Part shown: positions 26,392 through 34,532 of the stretch, one piece after another
Numbering within the stretch: the stretch's first letter is position 1
Layout: every line of letters begins with the position of its first letter
Assembly (NCBI GenBank): GCA_002480645.1
Contig: DLCN01000015.1
Location: 1-64,000 of the forward strand
DNA: 64,000 nt
Origin: Balneolaceae bacterium UBA7797
Lineage (GTDB): Bacteria > Bacteroidota > Rhodothermia > Balneolales > Balneolaceae
Reading direction: 5' to 3'
Program-made: the position numbers and the translations under genes
Notes under the pieces: model-generated
Told to the model about the DNA's origin: nothing
The model's database searches: none
Seen by the model: only the letters and a program-made list of their open reading frames with translations

Positions 26392-27661
26392 GTTGCGAGA
26401 CTGCTTACGAACACTTAAAACTGAAACAAGAGATGAATTTCTTAATAATATCAGGCCTTATTGGCTCAGCCATTCAGTAGATGAAATTAACGGTGGTTTT
26501 TTCGGGGTAGTTAATAACCGGAACGAACCGGATCAAAAAGCTGATAAAAGTGCGATCCTCAATGCGAGGATCATGTGGACATTTTCGCTCACCTATCAAT
26601 GGCTTGGAGATACAGAATCCCGGCAAATGGCTGAAAGAGCCTATAACTACTTTACGACCCGTTTTTTAGATAAAAAATACGGTGGTATTTACTGGATGCT
26701 GGATCATAAAGGAGAGGTAAAAGATCCAAAGAAACACGTTTATGTTCAGGCTTTTGCCATTTACGGACTGGTTGAATATTACGCCGCGTTCAAAGATCCT
26801 GAAGCATTGGATAAAGCGAAAGAATTGTATCACCTTATAGAGAACAAGTGTTCAGACAAGGAGTTTGGCGGATATTTTGAGGCCTATTCCCGTGAATGGG
26901 ATCCAAGCGATGATGTCCGGCTCAGTAGTAAGGATAAGAATGCGCCTAAGAGTATGAACACACACCTTCATGTATTAGAGGCGTACACCAATTTATACCG
27001 GTATGAACCAAGACCTGAGTTAAAAGAAAGATTAGAAGCGCTGATCGATATTTTTTTGAATCATATAATCAATAAGAAAGAGGCTTCATTGAATTGCTTT
27101 CTGGATGTGAATTGGGAATCAGTGGCTGAATTACGCTCTTATGGACATGATATTGAAACCACCTGGTTGTTATTAGAAGCCGCTGAGGTTATTGAAGATT
27201 CCGATCGGATACGAAGAGTTGAGCAAATAATTCCGTCTGTCATTGAGCAGATCATAAAACATGGACTGGATGAGGATGGCGGCCTGATCAATGAAAGAAA
27301 AGGGACACATATCATCGACCATAACAAAGATTGGTGGCCCCAGGCAGAGGCCATGGTCGGATTTTTAAATGTCTATTCGGTAACTGAAGATCCAAAGTAT
27401 CTTCGGGCGGCCTGTGACTCCTGGGAATTCATCAAAACGTATATCATCGATCATAAATACGGAGAATGGTTCGAAAAAGTAAACAGGGATGGAATCCCCT
27501 ACAATGAGCTTGACAAGATCAGGGCGTGGAAGGCACCGTACCATAATACGAGGGCGATCTATGAAGTAAACCGAAGAGTGGATGAGATCCTCGAGATGAT
27601 GGTTGGGCAGTCGGAATTTGCAGCCGACTATGATGCTAAACAAATGATCAGAAATAAATAG
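26384..27661 (+). CDS. Cellobiose/mannobiose 2-epimerase (AGE family)
   Basis: A 425-aa (alpha/alpha)6-barrel enzyme that epimerises the reducing-end sugar at C2, turning beta-1,4-mannobiose into mannosyl-glucose. Motifs of the cellobiose 2-epimerase branch include NGGFFGVV near the N-terminus, NTHLHVLEAYTNLY, SYGHDIETTWLLLEA and WKAPYHNTRA, which supply the conserved histidines and the tryptophans that stack the sugar. The start ATG overlaps the GH130 stop, so translation is probably coupled. N-acylglucosamine 2-epimerase shares the fold, but the operon context and the GHDIE motif favour the disaccharide enzyme. Confidence 0.92.
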   Translation: MDKLRDCLRTLKTETRDEFLNNIRPYWLSHSVDEINGGFFGVVNNRNEPDQKADKSAILNARIMWTFSLTYQWLGDTESRQMAERAYNYFTTRFLDKKYGGIYWMLDHKGEVKDPKKHVYVQAFAIYGLVEYYAAFKDPEALDKAKELYHLIENKCSDKEFGGYFEAYSREWDPSDDVRLSSKDKNAPKSMNTHLHVLEAYTNLYRYEPRPELKERLEALIDIFLNHIINKKEASLNCFLDVNWESVAELRSYGHDIETTWLLLEAAEVIEDSDRIRRVEQIIPSVIEQIIKHGLDEDGGLINERKGTHIIDHNKDWWPQAEAMVGFLNVYSVTEDPKYLRAACDSWEFIKTYIIDHKYGEWFEKVNRDGIPYNELDKIRAWKAPYHNTRAIYEVNRRVDEILEMMVGQSEFAADYDAKQMIRNK

Positions 27662-27668
27662 TAGAAAT

Positions 27669-28991
27669 ATGGAGCTAAATATTCATTTTCAGCGACTTTT
27701 TAACATGGTGGTCAGCATTGGACTCACACTACTGACGCTCAGTCTGGCATGTACACCGAAGGAAACACCCGTAAATGGGTTTGTTCAGGTAGATGGCACA
27801 GAATTCCGGATCAATGGGGAACCGTATCAGTTTGCCGGTACCAATTTCTGGTATGGTGCTTATCTGGGAAGAGAAGGAGAGGAAGGGAATCGCGAACGTT
27901 TAAAAAAAGAACTGGATATTTTAGTTCAGAATGGGATCACAAATTTACGGGTGTTGGGTGCGAGCGAGCAAACTGATCTGGAAAACTCACTTTCACCGGC
28001 ATTCATTAATGAGGATGGCAGCATCACGGAAGAACTACTTGTTGGACTCGATTATCTGTTAGCTGAGATGGGTAAACGGGATATGAAAGCGGTGATCTTT
28101 CTGAATAATTTTTGGGAATGGTCCGGCGGGATGTCTACCTGGAACGAATGGTATGGTCTGGGACCAAAGATCGATCCAGCAAAAACCGGAGACTGGGTAG
28201 GATTTATGCGGTTTTCAGCCAAATTTTATACCAACGAAGAAGCAAATGCAGCATATCGGAAGTATATCAACGACCTGATCAACCGAACGAATACCATCAC
28301 CGGAGAGCGCTATATAGAAGATACAGCGATCATGGCCTGGCAACTGGCGAACGAGCCGCGCCCCGGACAAGGGGAGGAAAGTATGAAAGAGGTTCCTGCA
28401 TTCGTAAAGTGGATCGACGAAACAGCCGGTTACATCAAATCTCTGGATCCGAATCATCTGGTATCCAGTGGTAATGAAGGTTCGATGGGATCACTGGGGT
28501 CGATGGAAGTGTTCAAAGAAGCACATGACACACCAAATATTGATTACCTGACCTTTCACATGTGGGCGAAGAACTGGAGTTGGTACGATGCTCAGAATCC
28601 GGAAGAAACCTTTCCTCAAACCAAAGAAAACGCAGTTTCATATATCAAAGAACATGTTCAGGCGGCCCGCGATCTGAACAAACCTATTGTGATGGAAGAA
28701 TTCGGACTGGGCCGTGATTTTGAACGAAACGAACGGGGTACTCCTGTAACCTATCGCGATAAGTATTTTAAATTGGTATTCGATCAGGTTGAACAATATC
28801 CCGAATTGGCCGGAACCAACATATGGAGCTGGGGCGGGCTCGGAGTTGCACAAAATGATGATTTTTGGTGGAAACCGGGAGATCCATTTGTAGGGGATCC
28901 ACCTCAGGAACCACAAGGATTGAATTCTGTCTTTGCAGATGACAGCACGACCCTCGAGATCATAAAAGCACATGCCGAACGAATTAAATAA
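27669..28991 (+). CDS. GH5 (subfamily 7-like) endo-beta-1,4-mannanase lipoprotein
   Basis: A 440-aa lipoprotein glycosidase. The lipobox is SLAC at about residue 28, after a long hydrophobic segment. The (beta/alpha)8 barrel begins at FRINGEPYQFAGTNFWYG. The acid/base is E229 in WQLANEPRPG, and the nucleophile is E344 in VMEEFGLGRD. A carbohydrate-platform Trp-rich stretch, FHMWAKNWSWYD, lies between. The organisation is that of GH5_7 mannan endo-beta-1,4-mannosidases. As a lipoprotein it would act at the cell envelope. It lies 7 bp after the epimerase and 15 bp before the first GH26. The start at 27669 gives an unusually long n-region; the in-frame ATG at 27705 (MVVSIG) is an alternative. 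Confidence 0.9.
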   Translation: MELNIHFQRLFNMVVSIGLTLLTLSLACTPKETPVNGFVQVDGTEFRINGEPYQFAGTNFWYGAYLGREGEEGNRERLKKELDILVQNGITNLRVLGASEQTDLENSLSPAFINEDGSITEELLVGLDYLLAEMGKRDMKAVIFLNNFWEWSGGMSTWNEWYGLGPKIDPAKTGDWVGFMRFSAKFYTNEEANAAYRKYINDLINRTNTITGERYIEDTAIMAWQLANEPRPGQGEESMKEVPAFVKWIDETAGYIKSLDPNHLVSSGNEGSMGSLGSMEVFKEAHDTPNIDYLTFHMWAKNWSWYDAQNPEETFPQTKENAVSYIKEHVQAARDLNKPIVMEEFGLGRDFERNERGTPVTYRDKYFKLVFDQVEQYPELAGTNIWSWGGLGVAQNDDFWWKPGDPFVGDPPQEPQGLNSVFADDSTTLEIIKAHAERIK

Positions 28992-29006
28992 ATTATCGGA
29001 GCAAAT

Positions 29007-30149
29007 ATGAAGTATGTACTATTTGTAATAGCGGGGTTATTACTAGCCTGTCAGTCATCGGCAGAAAATCAGGATACATCTCGATCACTTCCCATCGATA
29101 AAGAGGCCACAACCGAAACCGTCGCCTTGTTCAACAATCTTAAAAAAGTGGGAGAAACACATTTGCTCTATGGTCATCAGGATGATCTGGCCTATGGACA
29201 TGATTGGTGGGACGAGCCGGGTCGATCGGATGTAAAGGAAGTGACCGGATCTTATCCGGCCATTTATGGTTGGGAGATAGGGAATATCAGACAGGATACC
29301 GAGGTATCGCTAGATAATGTGAATTTTGAAAGTATGAAAAATTGGATCCGTGAAGGGTATGAACGAGGAGGGATCAATACCATCAGCTGGCACATGAATC
29401 ACCCCGTTACCGATGGGAATTCCTGGGACCGGACTCCGGCTGTTTATGCTATATTACCCGGCGGTGACCAGCATGAGAAATTTAAGAACTGGCTGGATAA
29501 ATTTGCTGAATTTACGCAGGATCTCAGAGGCGGTAATGGTGAACTGATCCCGATAATTTTCCGGCCTTATCATGAACATACCGGTTCCTGGTTCTGGTGG
29601 GGAGAAGAACAGACCACGGTGGAAGAATATGTCGCGTTATGGCGCTTTACTGTTGAATATCTGAAAGACGAAAAAGGAGTTCATAACCTGCTTTACGCTT
29701 ATTCCCCGGATAATCAGGGGGGCAGAGAACTGTCCAATTATTATAAGAAGTATCCCGGCGATGACTATGTGGATATTTTGGGAATGGATGACTACGGAAG
29801 TATGAAAGATCGTGATCCGGTGGCATTCAGCGATGAACTTGCCTGGCTGGCAAATGAAGCTAAAAAGAAAGGCAAGATTGCAGCCCTTTCTGAAACCGGT
29901 GTTGATGGAATTCCCGATCCAAAGTGGTGGACCGGACAGGTATTGCCCGCTTTTACCTCGAATACCGAAGCCCGGGGAGTTGCCTATGTGTTAACATGGC
30001 GGAACGCCAACGCCGAACGTGAGCAGAGAGAACATTTCTTTACTTCGTATCCGGGGCACCCGAGTGCGGAAGATATGAAAGCTTTTCGGGAGGAGGAATT
30101 TGTGCTCTTTGAAGATGAATTGCCGGATATGTATAGTTTTGATCAGTGA
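29007..30149 (+). CDS. GH26 beta-mannanase lipoprotein, copy A
   Basis: A 380-aa lipoprotein with lipobox LLAC (Cys15). The GH26 barrel shows the acid/base glutamate E190 in FRPYHEHTGSWFWWG and the nucleophile E296 in LSETGVDG. Substrate-binding HMNHPVTDGNSWD follows the usual pattern. The family cleaves beta-1,4-mannan with retention. It is paralogous to the next gene along the full length (both end EFVLFEDELPD followed by a Tyr-Ser pair). Whether it is endo-acting or releases mannobiose cannot be read from the sequence. It is part of the symporter-to-GH26 operon. Confidence 0.93.
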   Translation: MKYVLFVIAGLLLACQSSAENQDTSRSLPIDKEATTETVALFNNLKKVGETHLLYGHQDDLAYGHDWWDEPGRSDVKEVTGSYPAIYGWEIGNIRQDTEVSLDNVNFESMKNWIREGYERGGINTISWHMNHPVTDGNSWDRTPAVYAILPGGDQHEKFKNWLDKFAEFTQDLRGGNGELIPIIFRPYHEHTGSWFWWGEEQTTVEEYVALWRFTVEYLKDEKGVHNLLYAYSPDNQGGRELSNYYKKYPGDDYVDILGMDDYGSMKDRDPVAFSDELAWLANEAKKKGKIAALSETGVDGIPDPKWWTGQVLPAFTSNTEARGVAYVLTWRNANAEREQREHFFTSYPGHPSAEDMKAFREEEFVLFEDELPDMYSFDQ

Positions 30150-30156
30150 GTATATT

Positions 30157-31323
30157 ATGCAAAAGGGCAGCGTGTCATTGTTATACTTAGTGGTTTTTTT
30201 TACAGTAGTGAACTGCGAAAAGCCGACGGATAACACACTTTTAGTTGATGTAAATGCCACCCCGGAAACCGTTGCACTGTACAAAAACCTAAAACAGCTG
30301 TCGGGGGAACATTCCTTGTTTGGCCATCAGGCTACATTGGCCTACGGACGAACCTGGATGGGAGATTCTTCCCGTTCGGATGTAAAAGATGTTACGGGTA
30401 GTTTTCCGGCCTTATATGGTTGGGATGTTGCGGATTTCTTACCGGATCCACGATTAAACGAGCAGCAAAATGACCAAAAACGGAAAAAGAGTCTGGATTT
30501 TGCAAAAGAAGGGTTAGCGAGAGGTGGAGTACTTACCTATGCCTGGCATATGAGAAATCCGGTTACCGGTCGATCTTTTTATGATACCACTCGTGCGGTA
30601 TCTGCTATTCTTCCCGGTGGCGAAAAACATCAGCAATACAAGCATACATTGGATGAAGTGGCTGCTTATTTCAGGGAATTGAGCCCTATGCCGGTCATCT
30701 TCAGACCCTTCCATGAACATAACGGAGATTGGTTTTGGTGGGGAAAAGGCTTGTGTACCGAAGAAGAGTACAGAGCACTATGGCGGTTTACTTTCAACTA
30801 TCTTGTCAATGAGAAAGAGGTGCATAATTTGATATGGGCTTTTTCACCAGACCGCAGCCGAACAAACATCCATACTTTTAAACGTGATTATTTCTATGGG
30901 TACCCGGGTGATAATTTTGTGGATATCATCGGACTGGATAATTACTGGGATGTGGGACATCCGGCAAACACGGCTTCGCCACCGGTACGAGCAGAGCAAT
31001 TCATAAAAAGCTTAACGATGACCTCCGAGATAGCAGATTCACTAGGTAAGATCACCGCGCTTACCGAAACCGGGCTGGAAGCAATTCCTGATAGTACTTT
31101 CTGGACAAAAACGCTTTTAAAAGGTATGCTGGCCAATGCTTCCACACAAAAAATGGTCTACGTTCAGGTCTGGCGAAATGCTAATTACGAACGCGAGCAA
31201 AGAGACCATTACTATGCGCCATTTCCGGGACAGGTGAGTGCCCCGGATTTCATTAAGTTCAGGAATACGGAGTTCGTATTATTTGAAGACGAATTGCCGG
31301 ACCTTTATTCCATTGATCGCTGA
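30157..31323 (+). CDS. GH26 beta-mannanase lipoprotein, copy B
   Basis: A 389-aa second GH26, with lipobox VVNC near residue 20. The acid/base is E187 in FRPFHEHNGDWFWWG, and the nucleophile is E304 in LTETGLEAIP. Compared with copy A, the loop after GHQATLAYG and the region around residues 85-125 differ, so cleavage mode may differ. I start it at the ATG at 30157, 7 bp after copy A; the open frame extends back inside copy A without a credible start. It is the last gene of the operon, and its stop lies 5 bp from the stop of the convergent chemoreceptor gene, with no terminator between them. Confidence 0.93.
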   Translation: MQKGSVSLLYLVVFFTVVNCEKPTDNTLLVDVNATPETVALYKNLKQLSGEHSLFGHQATLAYGRTWMGDSSRSDVKDVTGSFPALYGWDVADFLPDPRLNEQQNDQKRKKSLDFAKEGLARGGVLTYAWHMRNPVTGRSFYDTTRAVSAILPGGEKHQQYKHTLDEVAAYFRELSPMPVIFRPFHEHNGDWFWWGKGLCTEEEYRALWRFTFNYLVNEKEVHNLIWAFSPDRSRTNIHTFKRDYFYGYPGDNFVDIIGLDNYWDVGHPANTASPPVRAEQFIKSLTMTSEIADSLGKITALTETGLEAIPDSTFWTKTLLKGMLANASTQKMVYVQVWRNANYEREQRDHYYAPFPGQVSAPDFIKFRNTEFVLFEDELPDLYSIDR

Positions 31324-31328
31324 ATGGT

Positions 31329-33266
31329 TCAGTTATTCAGTTTTACACCATCAACCAGGTATACCAACGAATCCACCGCTTCAGAGATCATATAACTCTC
31401 GCTGATGATCTGTTGAGAAGTTGCGGACAATTCCTGTGCCGAAGCTGCCGTGGTTTGCACTACATTTTCGGTTTCATTGAGCCCCTGCGACACCTGCTTG
31501 GTAGCTTCCGATTGTTCCATCGTTGTCTGCTTCTGTTGATCGAGAAGTTCTCTGATATTCTTAGAGTATCCGTGAATTTTGGTAAACCATAATTCGTAAT
31601 TGTTGAGCGACTCTTCACTTTTTTCAGCGGCAACTACGGTATTCTTAATGATTGCTTCGGTTTCATTTGCTGCTTCAGTTGCCCGGCGTGCAAGATTTCG
31701 AACTTCGTTTGATACCACAGCAAACCCCACACCGGCTTCACCGGCCCTTTCGGCTTCAATAGCTGCATTCAAGGCTAAAAGATTAGTCTGGAAAGCAATT
31801 TCATTGATCCGGTTTATGATCTGGGTCGATTCTACAGCTCCTTCTTTCACCTGACTGAATGATGATTTAAGCTGAACCAGTTCCGTACTGCCCTGGGTAG
31901 AAATGGAGTCCAGCTCATGGGCATTATTTACAGCCAGATTGCTCATATCCACGTTGCTTTTTGCCTGGGATGCGATCTCCTGAGTTGAAGCTGAAACCTG
32001 TTCAATCGCAGACGCCTGCTGAGTGGCTCCGCTGGCAAGGCGTTCAGAATTCTGCAGTATATGATTCGAAAACACATTGAATTGTGATACGCTGGTTTGC
32101 ACTTTTTCAATGGCATCGTGGATGGGCTGTTCGATCTTTTTTGCATTTATGAGAGAGACCAGCACTATAAAAAGAGTGAATAATCCAAGTCCGATCCAGG
32201 AGGCATTCGAGAACTCATTAAGAGCAATAAAAGCCTCGTCGGTAGTAATTTCGGATAGGATGTACCAGTTCAGCGATTTAAATGAAACCGGGGCATATGC
32301 TGTGATCACTTCATCTCCCAGATAGGATTCTTCAATGGCGATCCCGGCACCAAGTGTGGAGGCTTTTACAAACGATCTCATCGAACTTAGTCGTTGAGGT
32401 ATCTTACTATCTCTGAAACTGTTTTTTACAGAGTATTGATCAGGGGCACGATAACTGTCCGTTCTCAAGTGACCATCTTTTCCAATCAATAACGATTCGC
32501 CGGTTTCGCCTTGACCTGCGCGATTGGTCATGATCTCCGTTATTTTGTCCAGAGGCATCTGGAAGGCTATTACCCCGATCACTTTGTCACCGTCATACAC
32601 CGGGCTAGCCATAAAAGACGCAGGATCCCCGTTCGATGGTGCATAAGGTTGGAAATCAACCAGAATAGTCTCTCCTTTTGGGGAGGCGAGGGCTTTGCGA
32701 AATGTGAAACCAAGTCCTGTTTCTTTAAACTCACCGGAATTCAGATTCGTAGCATAGTCTGCTTCTTTAAACACGGTGTAAAGCAGATCACCTCTACGGT
32801 TGAATAAAAAGATGTCGTAGTAATTAAACTTCTGCTGAGTGTTGTAGAAAAACGGATGAAATTTTTGATGCAGATCAGAGTAATGACTCCCATCCGGGGC
32901 AATAAAGAGTTCGTGTTTACTTCCTGTAGGATTAGGATTATCAGTTATATAATTCCGCTGCAGATATTCAGTGGGTTCAAATTCCTGCCCGATTTCATCC
33001 CAGGCAGTATCAAATTCGTGAATGGCTTCGATAACCTCCGTGTTATTGGCCAGAGTAGACAGATGAGCGTCGATCGTTTCAAAATAATTAATGATCTCTG
33101 CCTTTTTAAGGTCTCTCACCGAGACCAGTTTGCTTTCGATTGTCGACTCTGTATTATCGCCTATTATTTTGAATAATACTGCCAGAAGTAGAATAGTAGG
33201 GACGATACCAATGAAAAAAGTCGATACGATCAATTTTTTGCGCAGCCCCTTAAAGGTGTCCTTCAT
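31329..33266 (-). CDS. Methyl-accepting chemotaxis protein with dCache-like sensor domain
   Basis: A 645-aa membrane chemoreceptor. TM1 is at about 12-34 and TM2 at about 355-375. The periplasmic region of about 320 residues has the double-Cache layout (FNYYDIFLFNRRGDLLYTVF and later GQGETGESLLIGKDGHLRTD). The linker after TM2 (INAKKIEQPIHDAIEKV) is only a reduced HAMP-like piece. The cytoplasmic hairpin tip is highly conserved: RINEIAFQTNLLALNAAIEA then RAGEAGVGFAVVSNEVRNLA. It signals through CheW/CheA to the flagella. There is no C-terminal CheR pentapeptide. A sigma-28-like promoter precedes it. It is convergent with the mannanase operon; a sugar ligand is conceivable but unproven. Confidence 0.93.
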   Translation of the reverse strand: MKDTFKGLRKKLIVSTFFIGIVPTILLLAVLFKIIGDNTESTIESKLVSVRDLKKAEIINYFETIDAHLSTLANNTEVIEAIHEFDTAWDEIGQEFEPTEYLQRNYITDNPNPTGSKHELFIAPDGSHYSDLHQKFHPFFYNTQQKFNYYDIFLFNRRGDLLYTVFKEADYATNLNSGEFKETGLGFTFRKALASPKGETILVDFQPYAPSNGDPASFMASPVYDGDKVIGVIAFQMPLDKITEIMTNRAGQGETGESLLIGKDGHLRTDSYRAPDQYSVKNSFRDSKIPQRLSSMRSFVKASTLGAGIAIEESYLGDEVITAYAPVSFKSLNWYILSEITTDEAFIALNEFSNASWIGLGLFTLFIVLVSLINAKKIEQPIHDAIEKVQTSVSQFNVFSNHILQNSERLASGATQQASAIEQVSASTQEIASQAKSNVDMSNLAVNNAHELDSISTQGSTELVQLKSSFSQVKEGAVESTQIINRINEIAFQTNLLALNAAIEAERAGEAGVGFAVVSNEVRNLARRATEAANETEAIIKNTVVAAEKSEESLNNYELWFTKIHGYSKNIRELLDQQKQTTMEQSEATKQVSQGLNETENVVQTTAASAQELSATSQQIISESYMISEAVDSLVYLVDGVKLNN

Positions 33267-33316
33267 TTTATCCTTTTGAGTTAATTAGCTGAATGTCCAT
33301 AACAATTTGTGTTACA

Positions 33317-33343
33317 TTCTCGGCAGAAAGCCAGAATCATTAA
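33317..33343 (-). promoter_or_regulatory. Sigma-28 (FliA/SigD)-like promoter of the chemoreceptor gene
   Basis: On the minus strand TTAA, a 15-nt spacer and GCCGAGAA match the motility promoter pattern TAAA-N15-GCCGATAW with few changes. The predicted transcript start lies about 45 nt before the ATG, which is itself preceded by AAAGGA. Confidence 0.6.
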
Positions 33344-33386
33344 GTATTTTTTTCGTCTAAATGCATAAAATTAGTAACTAACAGAT

Positions 33387-33412
33387 AATCTAATATCCTT
33401 ATTAGATTTTTT
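33387..33412 (+). terminator. A/T-rich intrinsic terminator-like hairpin
   Basis: AATCTAATA, loop TCCT and TATTAGATT form a perfect 9-bp stem followed by TTTTTT on the plus strand. No plus-strand gene lies immediately upstream; the last one is GH26 copy B, 2 kb away. It may end read-through from that operon, or form a leader structure before the aldo/keto reductase. Confidence 0.55.
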
Positions 33413-33544
33413 GGGGTACATATAATCAATTAGTTAGAGAGACATTTTAAAGAGGCGAAACAGGAATGACTAATTGGTCCAAATTGAGATTCTGGGTTTT
33501 GGATTTTGTACTTTTTGGCCGGAATAAAATTAAAATTGTTGATC

Positions 33545-34528
33545 ATGATTACTACCCCCCAATACGAACAGATACCTTACAATAAATGCGGAAACAGCGG
33601 ACTATATTTGCCGGCTATCTCTCTGGGCCTGTGGCATAATTTCGGAGGACAGCAAACCCCTGAGAAAGTAGATACAATGCTCATTAAAGCCTTTGAAATG
33701 GGGATCACACATTTCGATCTGGCCAACAACTATGGCCCGCCTCCGGGAAGTGCAGAAGCGCAATTCGGACGTGCGTTGAAAACCGTACTGGCCGGACACA
33801 GAGACGAACTCATCATTTCCAGTAAAGCCGGGTATGGCATGTGGCCGGGTCCGTACGGCGATGGAGGTTCACGTAAATTTTTGATATCCAGCTGCGATCA
33901 AAGTCTGAAACGTATGGGCCTGGAGTATGTGGATATTTTTTATCATCACCGGCCGGATGATGACACGCCGCTGGAAGAAAGTATGCGTGCGCTGGAACAG
34001 ATCGTACGTTCGGGGAAAGCCTTGTATGCAGGTATCTCAAATTATCCGGCAGAAAAAGCAAGGGAAGCAATTCAAATGCTGAAATCCTGGGGAGTACCGA
34101 TCGTGATTCATCAACCATTGTACAGTATGTTTGCCCGGGAGCCGGAACAAGGATTATTTCAGGTGTTGGAAGAAGAGGGCATCGGTGCAATTCCATTTTC
34201 ACCATTGGCGCAAGGCTTATTGACCAATAAATACTTAGGAGGAATCCCGGAAAAATCCAGAATTGCAGATCCTGATGGATTCCTGCAGAAAGACTCACTC
34301 ACCGAAAGTGTGTTGAACAAGATTCAGACATTGAATGAAATAGCCCGGAAACGCGGGCAGAGTCTTGCCCAATTAGCTCTGGTTTGGGTACTTCGTCAGA
34401 AAGCAGTAACCTCTGCTTTGGTGGGTATAAGCAGCATCAAACAGTTGCAGGATAATCTTGCCGCTTTGGATAATCCGGAGCTGTCAGAATCTGAAATGAA
34501 CGAAATTGAAAAGATTTTGAATTCTTGA
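33545..34528 (+). CDS. Aldo/keto reductase, YghZ (L-glyceraldehyde-3-phosphate reductase)-like
   Basis: A 327-aa NADPH-dependent reductase with the AKR (beta/alpha)8 barrel. Active-site Asp and Tyr are visible in HFDLANNYGPPPGSAE, the Lys in ISSKAGYGMW and the His in DIFYHHRPDDDTPLEE. The extended GPYGDGGSRKFLISSCDQSL loop is characteristic of the AKR14/YghZ group, which reduces glyceraldehyde phosphate and reactive aldehydes. I chose the ATG at 33545 (MITTPQYEQ); the longer frame from 33506 adds an unlikely leader. It lies 4 bp before the GH16 gene, so the two are co-transcribed. Confidence 0.9.
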   Translation: MITTPQYEQIPYNKCGNSGLYLPAISLGLWHNFGGQQTPEKVDTMLIKAFEMGITHFDLANNYGPPPGSAEAQFGRALKTVLAGHRDELIISSKAGYGMWPGPYGDGGSRKFLISSCDQSLKRMGLEYVDIFYHHRPDDDTPLEESMRALEQIVRSGKALYAGISNYPAEKAREAIQMLKSWGVPIVIHQPLYSMFAREPEQGLFQVLEEEGIGAIPFSPLAQGLLTNKYLGGIPEKSRIADPDGFLQKDSLTESVLNKIQTLNEIARKRGQSLAQLALVWVLRQKAVTSALVGISSIKQLQDNLAALDNPELSESEMNEIEKILNS

Positions 34529-34532
34529 GAGT

